DNA from: Hydrogenophaga sp. IBVHS1
GTDB lineage: Bacteria; Pseudomonadota; Gammaproteobacteria; Burkholderiales; Burkholderiaceae_C
Direction: 5' to 3'
Length of the DNA: 64,000 nt
Assembly: GCF_002127265.1 (NCBI RefSeq)
Contig: NZ_NFUU01000001.1
Coordinates: 2,426,040 to 2,490,039, forward strand
Both the position numbers and the translations under genes were made by a program. The stretch's first letter is position 1. Each line of letters begins with the position of its first letter. The notes beneath the pieces are model-generated. The model was not told where the DNA came from, made no database searches, and worked only from the letters and a program-made list of their open reading frames with translations. Shown here one piece after another: positions 38,889 through 46,838 of the stretch.

Positions 38889-39122
38889 TCAAGCGCGGTC
38901 GCGCAGCTCCTCGATCCCCATATGTTCGGCGCAGTGGTTGCAACAGAACATCTGACCGTCCTTTTCCAACCCATGGCCGACGATGCGCACACCGCAGCGG
39001 GTGCAGGCGGGCGCCAGCGCGAAGATCGCGCATTCAAAACTGTCGAAGGTATGGGTTCTTCCCTGCATGACAACTTCGAACGACTTGTCGTAGTCGTTGC
39101 CGCAGGCTTCACATTTCGCCAT
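38889..39122 (-). CDS. Small zinc-ribbon protein
   Basis: The 77-aa protein has four Cys pairs that suit two zinc sites: C-x2-C at residues 4 and 7 (KCEACGNDY), then C-x2-C in PACTRCG and C-x2-C in CCNHC. The family resembles small prokaryotic metal-binding proteins with a treble-clef or ribbon fold. A GGAGACCACC site precedes the ATG. Function is unknown; it lies between the CBS gene and the NYN relic and could be a metal store or a partner of either. Confidence 0.8.
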   Translation of the reverse strand: MAKCEACGNDYDKSFEVVMQGRTHTFDSFECAIFALAPACTRCGVRIVGHGLEKDGQMFCCNHCAEHMGIEELRDRA

Positions 39123-39268
39123 GGTGGTCTCCTGAAAGTGAACGGGACGACTCCATCCTGCGCGCTTGTGTGCGACAACTCTGTTCGCTGTGTCACACAG
39201 GACCAATAGCAGCTGTTTCCATCGCAATGAGATGAAACAAAGAAGCCTCGCACGCTGCTGCCATGAAA

Positions 39269-39613
39269 TCATCCAAAGCCATACACCCGCACCCCCTCGC
39301 GCCGCAGGCAGAACGCCAGCGGCGTGAGATCGCTGTCGGACGACACCAGGCACACACCATCGAACTGCCCCGTGTTCACCAGGTCCATCGCGTTCAGGCC
39401 AGGGGTGTAGGAGAAGAGATGCACCGGCTCGATGGCGTGGTGGTGCAGCACGGTCTTGAAGCGCCGCATGCCGGGCCGCGACCAATCGGCAAACGCGCGC
39501 TTGACGATGAGCGAGCCATAACAGGCCGCGCGCAGCAGGATGGAACGGATCAGCGTGTGGGAAACGTTCTCGGCGTCGATCAACACGGCGAGCTTCTGTT
39601 GCTTGGTCATCAT
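39269..39613 (-). pseudogene. NYN/LabA-like protein, shortened and internally deleted
   Basis: The frame encodes 114 aa starting MTKQQKLAVLIDAENV, the typical first strand of a PIN-like NYN nuclease, and contains SSDSDLTPLAFCLR and VYGFG. The family is normally more than twice as long with further domains. Compared with the usual pattern, the segment between the TPG turn and the MDL helix lacks about ten residues that include a metal-binding aspartate, and the protein ends at VYGFG. It may still be translated, since AGGGGAG precedes the ATG at 39613, but a nuclease role is doubtful. It marks the left border of the CBASS island. Confidence 0.55.
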
Positions 39614-40155
39614 GCGGCCACTCCCCTCTTCTTTCCTGTTCGTTTTGTGAAGAGCTGCCGCACCTGAGAGTGGCGGCAGCCCGAACGGGTTGAGAACCGG
39701 GGACCCCTTGCGAAGAACCGGCAGGTCTCGCGACCTCCCGCTCAGGCTGCCAAAAAAGCGAGCATGAACGACAAAGGCCGCTGTCCTAGCGGTGCACAGC
39801 GGCCTCAGCCGCAAAGAGTCCCCAGGTTCTCAAGCCCGACTCACCTTTTTCGTGAGCGGGGGAGCCTTTAACTCAATACGACGAAAGCATTCACGGCTTG
39901 CGGATGAAAAATCCGCAGGAACCTTCGAGAGTTCCGAACTCAACCCTTGCGCAACGTTGAATTTGGCCACTTACAGCCGAAGTGAGAACAACTTCATAAT
40001 CGGGCCGCAGCAAAGGCTGCCGCCCAGCCCATTTTCAATGCATTCTGAGCCAGACGCTACAAAGACTGCGTGCCATCCAAAAATGGTTAGAGCATTCAGC
40101 CAAAGCGACTTAAGCCAATTCGCAAGTTAACAAGAAATATCGAGGGGGATGAGCA
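39614..40155. other. Gene-free region left of the CBASS operon, with hairpins
   Basis: No convincing gene was found in these 542 bases. Base composition falls towards AT richness on the right (for example 22 G or C in the 60 bases from 40081). Several stems are visible: GGCCGCTGT/ACAGCGGCC at 39776-39804; CCCG-A-CTCAC with GTGAG-CGGG at 39835-39860; TGCGGAT-GAAAA-ATCCGCA at 39899-39917; GGAAC/GTTCC at 39918-39935. The region must contain the capV promoter and possibly an RNA. Confidence 0.4.
39776..39804 (-). terminator. Possible terminator on the minus strand
   Basis: A perfect 9-base stem with an 11-base loop is followed, reading on the minus strand, by TTTGT. This looks like a weak intrinsic terminator for a transcript coming from the region between here and capV. 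Confidence 0.3.
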
Positions 40156-41280
40156 ATGGAACAGATTCAATCCGAGCCATTTCGGGTGCTTTGTCTCGAT
40201 GGTGGAGGTATGCGAGGCGCTTACCAAGCGGCCTATCTAGGAACCTTTGCTGATCGCATACAAGCGGCAAATGGCGGGACAAGAGAAGTCGATGTGGGCC
40301 GCGCGTTCGACCTCATCGTCGGAACGAGTACCGGGGGAATCGTCGCGTGTGCACTGGCTGCGGGTGTGCCGCTGAATCTTGTTCGACAGCTGTACGCCGA
40401 ATTCGGTGAAAAGATCTTCCCGTACCAACGTCTGCGGCGAATCCCATATTTAGGCCTGATCGTCCCGTTCTTTGGCATGGGCCTGAAACAAGGCAATGAG
40501 GCTCTAAGGGCGACGCTCTCTGCGTTCCTCAAAAGCGAAACGATGGGCAGTGTCTACAAAAGACGAGGCATTGCGCTGGCTGTTCCCTCGGTTGATCTGA
40601 ATCGGCATGCAGCAGTCGTGTTCAAGACAAAGCACCTTCAGCGCCTCAACGGTCGGGACAATGACCGCCTGCTCGTTGATATCTGCATGGCAACGAGCGC
40701 CGCGCCAATCCTGCGCTCCATGGCTCGGTTGCAGGAACCTGGCGGTGCTGGAGCCTCTGCGACTTATGTCGACGGGGGACTCTGGGCGAACAATCCAGGC
40801 CTCATTGGCATGATGGAAGCCATTGAGATTCTCCATGACCGAAATCAGAAGCAACGGCCGATCCATCTCTTCATGCTTGGCACATTGCCCTCTCAAGGTG
40901 GAGAGGAGGGAAGTGCGGCAAGCGCACACCGTGGAGCCTTGGGATGGGGGGTTGGCCTCAAGGCGATCTCCGCCAGCTTAAATGCGCAGGCGGTTGGCTA
41001 TGACTATCTCTCCAAAAAAATGGCCGAACTGCGCGGCAGTCAAAGCTTTGCGTATCGTCTTCCAGCTCAGTGCCCATCGAACGATCTTCGCCACTACTTG
41101 GTGAACATGGACGACGCGCGTCCCAAAGTGCTAAACGCACTTGCGCGCCAAGCAATCTCAGACGTTGACTATGCCTGGGCATCCATCAAGAACGACGCGG
41201 GTATGGCCGCATTTCACACCGCCCTCACCGCTTCACGCGATCCCTCAAGCGACAACCACTTCAAGGAACAACATGACTGA
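40156..41280 (+). CDS. capV: CBASS effector phospholipase CapV (patatin family)
   Basis: A 374-aa patatin-like phospholipase, the effector of the downstream cyclase. It has the oxyanion loop DGGGMRG (15-21), the nucleophile elbow G-T-S58-T-G (56-60) and the catalytic D-G-G (D206), so the Ser-Asp dyad is intact. CapV proteins are known to be activated by 3',3'-cGAMP and to degrade the inner membrane, killing the infected cell. A strong GAGGGGGA ribosome site lies just upstream. It overlaps the cyclase gene by eight bases and begins the operon. Confidence 0.95.
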   Translation: MEQIQSEPFRVLCLDGGGMRGAYQAAYLGTFADRIQAANGGTREVDVGRAFDLIVGTSTGGIVACALAAGVPLNLVRQLYAEFGEKIFPYQRLRRIPYLGLIVPFFGMGLKQGNEALRATLSAFLKSETMGSVYKRRGIALAVPSVDLNRHAAVVFKTKHLQRLNGRDNDRLLVDICMATSAAPILRSMARLQEPGGAGASATYVDGGLWANNPGLIGMMEAIEILHDRNQKQRPIHLFMLGTLPSQGGEEGSAASAHRGALGWGVGLKAISASLNAQAVGYDYLSKKMAELRGSQSFAYRLPAQCPSNDLRHYLVNMDDARPKVLNALARQAISDVDYAWASIKNDAGMAAFHTALTASRDPSSDNHFKEQHD

Positions 41281-42337
41281 CATTGATTGCCACAGCGAAA
41301 TGAGCGCATTCCACAAGGAAGAAGTTACGCTTTCATCGGCGCAGCAGAAGGACATGCGCGAGCGGCGCAACAATGGCCGCACACGCTTGGCGAACGGCTT
41401 GGACGAGGCCGACCATCCGCAACCCCGTGAGGTAGCTTCGCAAGGCTCTTATCAGATGCGCACGATGGTGCAAGATCCAGAGAACGACTACGACATTGAC
41501 GACGGGGCGTACTTTCAAAGAGATGATCTTCAAGACGCGACCGGCGCACCTCTGACACCCTTGGATGCGCGACAGAGGGTGTGCAACGCGCTAAAGTGGG
41601 ACGGCCGCTTCAAACGGGAGGCTGAAGTCAGATCGAACTGCGTTCGCCAAGAGTACTCTGCGGGCTACCACATCGATGTACCGGTGTACAGAGTCGTTAC
41701 GACCGTCGCTGCCAACGGCGGTGAGACGGAACACTTCGAACTCGCCAGTGGCGACGACTGGGTCAATTCAGACGCCCGTGGAGTGACGCGCTGGTTCAAC
41801 ACCAAAGTCGGCGAGCTCAACCAAGGCGAGAGCGATGGAAGCCAGATGCGCCGAGTGACGAAGCTGAGCAAGAAGTTTGCGCGCCGCAGTGATTGGAAGG
41901 AGAAGACGACCAGCGGCATTTGCATCACCAAGCTTGTCGTCGATCACTTCGTATCCAGCGAGAACAGAGACGATCTGGCGTTGCGGAGCACGTGGAAAGC
42001 TATCGATACGAAGCTGCAGTCGTCCACCGCTTTGGAGCATCCAGTCAACACTTCAAACTTGGCCGAAGAGGGAGACAAGAAACTCACCTTCTTTCGCGAC
42101 TGCCTGAGCGGGGCACTAAAGACGCTCGATGAACTCGATAAGGCCGACGTCACACGCAAAGAGGTGCGGCAAGCGTGGGACGAGATCTTTGATACTGAGT
42201 TTTTTTCCGATCGCCCTGATGACGACGGCGGCGATGGTGGCAGCAGTGGTGATGGCCCGAAAGGCCAAGGCCCTGCGATCTCCGTGACCACCGGAGAGAC
42301 GGCTCGCCGCAACGATGGTGGCGGCCGCTTCGGCTGA
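41273..42337 (+). CDS. dncV: CBASS cyclic oligonucleotide synthase, DncV-like CD-NTase
   Basis: The 354-aa protein has the nucleotidyltransferase core with Q-G-S at 57-59, the metal-binding aspartates D74 and D76 (in DYDIDDG) and a third at D135 (YHIDVPVYR). This matches the DncV group (clade A), which makes 3',3'-cGAMP, the ligand of CapV-type effectors. The acidic, glycine-rich C-terminus ends in a glycine (GGGRFG), as expected for a protein whose C-terminus is joined to targets by Cap2. It overlaps capV; the next gene starts 22 bases later. Confidence 0.95.
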   Translation: MTDIDCHSEMSAFHKEEVTLSSAQQKDMRERRNNGRTRLANGLDEADHPQPREVASQGSYQMRTMVQDPENDYDIDDGAYFQRDDLQDATGAPLTPLDARQRVCNALKWDGRFKREAEVRSNCVRQEYSAGYHIDVPVYRVVTTVAANGGETEHFELASGDDWVNSDARGVTRWFNTKVGELNQGESDGSQMRRVTKLSKKFARRSDWKEKTTSGICITKLVVDHFVSSENRDDLALRSTWKAIDTKLQSSTALEHPVNTSNLAEEGDKKLTFFRDCLSGALKTLDELDKADVTRKEVRQAWDEIFDTEFFSDRPDDDGGDGGSSGDGPKGQGPAISVTTGETARRNDGGGRFG

Positions 42338-42359
42338 GTGCTAGACAGACGGTTCTGCC

Positions 42360-44039
42360 TTGATCGATAACATCGAACAGCACCTCCAGGCCCAATATCC
42401 GGGGCGCTGGCGCCGGCTAACTCAAACGCATATGGAAAGCCGCCCCTTTAAGGGCAACGCTGCTGGGTGGCGAATCGAAGTTGATCCGCAGACCCTTCGC
42501 ATTGGCGGCGTCGATCATCTTGTGGTGACGATAGATTCTCACTTTCCGAACTCACAGCCGACGGTGTTCGCGCCTCAGGCTGGCACCAATTTTCGCTGGC
42601 CCCATGTCGAAGGCAATACCAAGCTTTGTTTGATCGCGACTAGATGCGCTACAGAGCCAGGTGAGCGCGTGCTGGACCATCTAGTTGCGGCAAAGGAACT
42701 GCTTGCATTTTCGGAGGAAAAGTGCGTCGACGAATTCCAAAGGGAGTTCTTGGCGTACTGGAAACAGCGAGCAACGATCAGGGAGGAGAAAAGACACTGC
42801 ATCAGCATCTTGAAACCAAATGGGCTGAGCCGACAGATCGTGTGCAACTTTGACGCAGAGGGCCGGATTGTCTTTGGAGAGGACAAAGAGAGTCTCAAGC
42901 AATGGCTCCACAACCGGGGACGAAACCCCTCGGACAGGGAAGTTATTCCGAGCCATTTGTTACGACTGTCTCGCCCTTGGATTCCGGAGGCATATCCCGA
43001 GGTCGGACACGATCTGATCAAGCTGCTACCAAAAGAAGTTCTTCCCTGCGTATTCACAGCCGGGCGACCTGCTCCCTTGCTGATCGAGGTGGCCACCGCA
43101 ACTGGCCCGGGATTTGCTGCCGTAGTTCTAGACGGTGCAAAGGCAAAGGACCTGTCGAACGGTTTTCGTCATATTGCGCGAGTACCGTATCAACACATAG
43201 TGAAATCCTTCGCGGCGCGACCGGTTCAGCGCATCCCTGTAGCGCGTGCCGACGGGGCTTGGATACACGGACGTGACCACAATTGCAATTACTTGGAGCT
43301 AACAACCAAAAAGGTGGCACTCGTCGGTTGTGGAGCAGTTGGTGCAGCGGTCGCACTACTGCTTGCTCAAGCCGGAGTGGGTGAGCTTCTTTTGGTCGAC
43401 TCGGACAGTCTCACGACGGCAAACGTAGGACGCCACCCGCTTGGGCTCGACCATGTTGGGACGAACAAGGCCAGCGCGCTATCGTTGGTCTTGCGTAGGC
43501 GTTACCCTCATCTCTGCTTTGAATCGGCTTTTCAGACCCGATTCGAGGATCTGACTCGTTCCGACCGCGAAAAGCTTGCAGGCACCGATTTGATTGTGAC
43601 CGCCGGCATAGATTTCGACGGAGAGGTCGCGCTAGACGCCTGGCGGGTAGGGTTGCCTCGACCACCCGCGTTGGTCAGCACGTGGGTCGAGGCTTTTGCA
43701 GCCGCAGGGCATGCTGTTCTTCTTTACGGAAAGCAAGCCATCCGCCCTGCCTTTGACGAGGCTGAACGCCCGACGTTTCAGTTGACGGACTGGCCTGAAG
43801 ATGCCGGCGCCTTGATCGTGGAGGCCGGCTGTGGCAACGTCTTTCAACCGCATGGGGTCATCGACCTTCATCCGACGGTGGGAATGGCTGCGGGATTGGT
43901 AGTCGACGCCCTCACCGGCAAAGTGATGGAATCTTGTCGCAGGTACTGGCTTGGCGATCGAGCCAAAGTGATTGAAAGCGGCGGGACGCCGCGACCAGAT
44001 TTCGATGAAAGCGGAGTAATGAGGGCAGTGCCGTGGTAA
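42360..44039 (+). CDS. cap2: CBASS Cap2, E2-E1 ubiquitin-transfer-like protein
   Basis: The 559-aa protein contains an N-terminal E2-like domain with a candidate catalytic cysteine at C90 (GNTKLCLIAT), and a C-terminal ThiF/E1-like adenylation domain with G323-C-G-A-V-G328, the DSDSLTTANVGRH segment and a candidate E1 cysteine at C491 (EAGCGNV). In type II CBASS, Cap2 attaches the cyclase C-terminus to cellular molecules and thereby primes it. The start is a TTG at 42360; no in-frame ATG or GTG is usable before it. It overlaps cap3 by seven bases. Confidence 0.94.
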   Translation: MIDNIEQHLQAQYPGRWRRLTQTHMESRPFKGNAAGWRIEVDPQTLRIGGVDHLVVTIDSHFPNSQPTVFAPQAGTNFRWPHVEGNTKLCLIATRCATEPGERVLDHLVAAKELLAFSEEKCVDEFQREFLAYWKQRATIREEKRHCISILKPNGLSRQIVCNFDAEGRIVFGEDKESLKQWLHNRGRNPSDREVIPSHLLRLSRPWIPEAYPEVGHDLIKLLPKEVLPCVFTAGRPAPLLIEVATATGPGFAAVVLDGAKAKDLSNGFRHIARVPYQHIVKSFAARPVQRIPVARADGAWIHGRDHNCNYLELTTKKVALVGCGAVGAAVALLLAQAGVGELLLVDSDSLTTANVGRHPLGLDHVGTNKASALSLVLRRRYPHLCFESAFQTRFEDLTRSDREKLAGTDLIVTAGIDFDGEVALDAWRVGLPRPPALVSTWVEAFAAAGHAVLLYGKQAIRPAFDEAERPTFQLTDWPEDAGALIVEAGCGNVFQPHGVIDLHPTVGMAAGLVVDALTGKVMESCRRYWLGDRAKVIESGGTPRPDFDESGVMRAVPW

Positions 44040-44554
44040 GTCACATGTACGCCCTGAAATGGATGCCATCCTGCAAGGCCATCATGGCCACCTGCGACTC
44101 GACCGCCCAACGAATCGTGATTCGGCCGCCGGTGGTGACTCACGTGCAGCGCTACCGCCAAACTTGGATGTTCGCTTCGGAGGCAGGAGGTCAGTTATTT
44201 GGAACCATTTCTTTAGATGCCGTAAATGTCGAAATCGCGACCGGGCCCTACCCTGGTGACGAACGCTCCAGATATAGGTATCGCTCAAATCCAAAGGCTG
44301 CTCAAGCGGCGATCGAACAACAGGCAAAAAAGGGCCTCCTTTATCTTGGCGAATGGCACACCCACGCCGAAGACCACCCAAGCGCCTCTAGCCTGGATGT
44401 TGACGCCATGAAGCGACTAATTGCAAACTCCCGCCTCAACAGCAGTGCGCTGCTGATGCTGATAGTCGGTCTAGAGAAAAATATCATGGGAAAGGCTCTT
44501 TTCACCACTACAAGCAATGGCACAGAACAATGGACACTTTCGTCGGCTGATTGA
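44033..44554 (+). CDS. cap3: CBASS Cap3, JAMM/JAB isopeptidase
   Basis: A 173-aa metalloprotease with the complete JAMM motif: E50 (SEAGGQLFG), H109-x-H111 (GEWHTH), then seven residues to S119 and two to D122. It is known to cleave the cyclase from its conjugates, opposing Cap2. A GTG at 44033 overlaps the end of cap2 and fits family length; an ATG at 44045 is the alternative. It is the last gene of the operon. Confidence 0.93.
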   Translation: MVSHMYALKWMPSCKAIMATCDSTAQRIVIRPPVVTHVQRYRQTWMFASEAGGQLFGTISLDAVNVEIATGPYPGDERSRYRYRSNPKAAQAAIEQQAKKGLLYLGEWHTHAEDHPSASSLDVDAMKRLIANSRLNSSALLMLIVGLEKNIMGKALFTTTSNGTEQWTLSSAD

Positions 44555-44709
44555 CCAAGTCAAAAGGTATTAACGCGGCCCGGTGACACAGATCAATACG
44601 AGCAAGTGAAAGCAGCGGGCGCCAGGCCCGGTGTGGGCAGACGGCGCCATCCGTTCCTCGATCGCGTGACTGTTGGTTTAAAGCGGGTACCTGTTTAGGG
44701 CGTGCTCAA

Positions 44710-44820
44710 TCAGACAACCAGACCGCGCTGGGAAATCAAGAATTCGTCAAAGTCGCCTGTCCGACCTCGTACTCGGCGGCAAGGGTGTCGGTAATTAGGC
44801 GTAGCACTGTTTTCGGCGGG
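44710..44820 (-). pseudogene. Frameshifted PqqD-like C-terminal relic
   Basis: On the minus strand one frame reads LITDTLAAEYEV and, after a one-base shift near 44757, the other reads DFDEFLISQRGLVV before a stop at 44710. Together they match the pattern of the PqqD family C-terminus (helix, Y-D/E-V, D-V-x-x-F-L, short G-L-V ending), a peptide chaperone of radical-SAM peptide pathways. No start or N-terminal part is present, so it is at most a remnant. Assignment is tentative. Confidence 0.35.
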
Positions 44821-44827
44821 TGGCGTG

Positions 44828-45229
44828 TCAACCCACCAAGCCCACCACAAACGCCGCATAAGGCATAGTCGCAACCGCACGCGAACCAACTCGTGCAGTA
44901 GACGGATGCGGCGCAAACCCCACCCAATGCCCTCCTACTTCTAGCGCGAGCACCACCTCATCGCGGTCGGCACCCTTGGCCACACGCTCCACGCGCCCTT
45001 CCAGCGAACACCGCTGCGCAGCGGCATCCCCTTTCACAGCCGTCGCAACACGGGCCGCGCTAAGCACGGTCACCGCCGTGGCCTTGCACAGCGCCAACAC
45101 CTCCAGCCCCGGCGCCAGGCCCAGCAGGTCGGCGCTTTCGCGGGTGACGCTGGCCGTGAGGCTGGCGCCGCCGGGTGTGCGCAGTTGCACCCACACCATG
45201 GGGTCGTCGGGCGAGGCGGGTTCTCATCC
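44828..45229 (-). pseudogene. 3' copy of modE (partial duplicate)
   Basis: About 400 bases repeat the C-terminal half of the intact modE at 50272-51090 in the same orientation. The encoded segment runs from MVWVQLRTPGG through RESADLLGL and ALCKATAVTVLSAA to a stop and covers the molybdate-binding Mop/TOBE region, but the HTH part is missing. Several differences (for example ALEVGGHW against ALEGGGHW) show it has diverged from the other copy. The match breaks off near 45229, where unrelated sequence begins. Confidence 0.85.
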
Positions 45230-45265
45230 ATGTATCCACGATCTGTGGCTCTGCGCGGCGGTCAT

Positions 45266-45772
45266 CTAGCGTGACCGCTTGGCCCGACCTGGTCGAGCGG
45301 GATCTGCCTTCAGTTCAAGCGGCACAAATGGAGCACGCGCTTCATCGCTCAGCCCTTCAGTGATCGCGCTCAGCAGTTCGATGAGTTGGCGGCGCTGCGC
45401 GGCGTTCAGGGGAGACAGCAGTTTCTGATACGCCCGCTCCGCCGGCTCGCGCGCCGCTTCGATCAATCTGCGCCCCTCCTCCGTCAGGTTGAGGTTCATC
45501 TGACGCCTGCTGACGGTGGACCGTTCGCGCCTGACCAGCGCTCGGTCCTCAAGGCCCTTGACCACGCGCATCACGGTGACCTTGTCGAACGCCAAGGCGC
45601 GCGAGAGGCGGGTCTGATCGATGCCTGGTTCAGCGGCCAGCACGGTCAACACGCCGTACTGGGCGGGCGTGAGTGCCACTTCGGCGCACGCGTTTTCGAA
45701 CACCGCCGCTGAAATCTGGTGGGTTCGGCGAAGCAGGAAACCTGGGCGCTGGTAGATGTCGAAATGAGGCAT
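45266..45772 (-). CDS. MarR family transcriptional regulator
   Basis: The 168-aa protein has a typical MarR winged helix: LTPAQYGVLTVLAAEPGIDQTRLSRALAFDKVTVMRVVKGLEDRALVRRE, with a basic wing (RSTVSRRQMNLNLTEEGRRLI). It is divergent from the Bug-type binding protein and monooxygenase genes (start 45864), which it probably controls in response to an aromatic acid. The ATG at 45772 (MPHFDIYQRPGFLLRR) matches the usual N-terminal helix; the longer frame upstream overlaps the divergent gene. Confidence 0.9.
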   Translation of the reverse strand: MPHFDIYQRPGFLLRRTHQISAAVFENACAEVALTPAQYGVLTVLAAEPGIDQTRLSRALAFDKVTVMRVVKGLEDRALVRRERSTVSRRQMNLNLTEEGRRLIEAAREPAERAYQKLLSPLNAAQRRQLIELLSAITEGLSDEARAPFVPLELKADPARPGRAKRSR

Positions 45773-45863
45773 GGCTTGGAGGGCAGGCTTCGGGATTTTA
45801 CGGATGTGCACCGTCCTTCGACCCAGGACAATAGGAAGCATGCTAACAGTAGGAGTCGTTTCC

Positions 45864-46838
45864 ATGACCATCCTGAAATCGAAGATTCGACGCGCCGTGG
45901 TGACCCTTGGGCTCGTGATGGCAGCGGGCCTGGCGGCCGCGCAGCCGGCCGAAGGGCCGATTCGGCTGATCGTGCCCTTCACACCGGGAACCGGCATCGA
46001 CCTGATCGCACGGACGGTGGGTCCCAAGCTGTCGGAAAGACTCAAGCGGCCGGTGGTGGTGGAGAACCGGGCCGGCGCGTCCGGCAACATCGGCACGGAA
46101 GCCGTGGTGCGGGCCGCGCCGGACGGCAGCACGCTGCTTGTGAGCGTGAACACACTGGTGATGAACCGCAGCCTGTATCCGCAGCTGGGCTTCGACCCGG
46201 TGCGCGACCTGGAGCCTGTGAGCCTCACGAGCTGGGGGCAACTCATTCTGGTCACCCATCCCCGCTCTGGCTTCAAGACGGCAACCGATCTGGTGACGGC
46301 GGCGCGCAATGCCCCCGGCAAGCTCAACTACGCCTCGCCGGGGGTGGGCACACCGCACCACCTGTCGATGGAGCTGTTCAAAAGCACGGCAAAGGTGTTC
46401 CTCACGCACATTCCCTACCGTGGCACCGGCCCTGCCGTCACAGACATGCTCGGGGGTCAGGTCGACGCCATGTTCCTGCCGATCCATGTGGCCCTGCCGC
46501 AGGTGCGTTCGGGCCGCCTGGTGGCGCTGGGCATCGGCAGCGAAAAACGCCATCCATTGCTGCCCGATGTGCCCACGCTCAGCGAAGCCAAGGCCGGCGA
46601 TGTGAACGTGGACATGTGGTACGGGATCTTCGCGCCCAAGGGCATGCCGGCAGCGCAGATCGCCACGCTCAACCGTGAGATCAACGACATCCTTCGCAGC
46701 GAAGACGTGCAGAAGGCGTTTGCCGGCCAGGGCATGGACCCGGCGAGCAACACGCCCGACGCGTTCGGGCGTCTGGTGGCCAAGGATGCGGATCGGTGGG
46801 CCGCACTCATCAAATCTCAGGGCATCAAGGCCGAATGA
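45864..46838 (+). CDS. Bug/TctC family tripartite tricarboxylate transporter binding protein
   Basis: The 324-aa precursor has a signal peptide (MTILKSKIRRAVVTLGLVMAA, cleavage near AAAQ) and the Bug-family segments RLIVPFTPGTGIDLIART, VENRAGASGNIGTE and HIPYRGTGPAVTDMLGGQVDAMF. Such orphan binding proteins capture small carboxylates or related solutes. No TctAB membrane genes are adjacent, as is usual for Bug proteins in Burkholderiales. TAGGAG precedes the ATG. Its end overlaps the monooxygenase by four bases, so they form an operon. Confidence 0.92.
   Translation: MTILKSKIRRAVVTLGLVMAAGLAAAQPAEGPIRLIVPFTPGTGIDLIARTVGPKLSERLKRPVVVENRAGASGNIGTEAVVRAAPDGSTLLVSVNTLVMNRSLYPQLGFDPVRDLEPVSLTSWGQLILVTHPRSGFKTATDLVTAARNAPGKLNYASPGVGTPHHLSMELFKSTAKVFLTHIPYRGTGPAVTDMLGGQVDAMFLPIHVALPQVRSGRLVALGIGSEKRHPLLPDVPTLSEAKAGDVNVDMWYGIFAPKGMPAAQIATLNREINDILRSEDVQKAFAGQGMDPASNTPDAFGRLVAKDADRWAALIKSQGIKAE

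Noticed and set aside
39881..40140. Integron attC site or retron RNA before capV
   Set aside because: No GTT/AAC core pair in the right arrangement, no reverse transcriptase and no integrase were found.
44736..44927. A possible 63-residue gene on the minus strand
   Set aside because: Most of it is a wrong-frame reading of the modE copy, and only its last part resembles PqqD; recorded instead as a relic.
44828..45199. A functional small molybdate-binding protein from the modE copy
   Set aside because: Free-standing Mop proteins exist, but no ribosome site or promoter is visible and the reading frame starts in the middle of homology.
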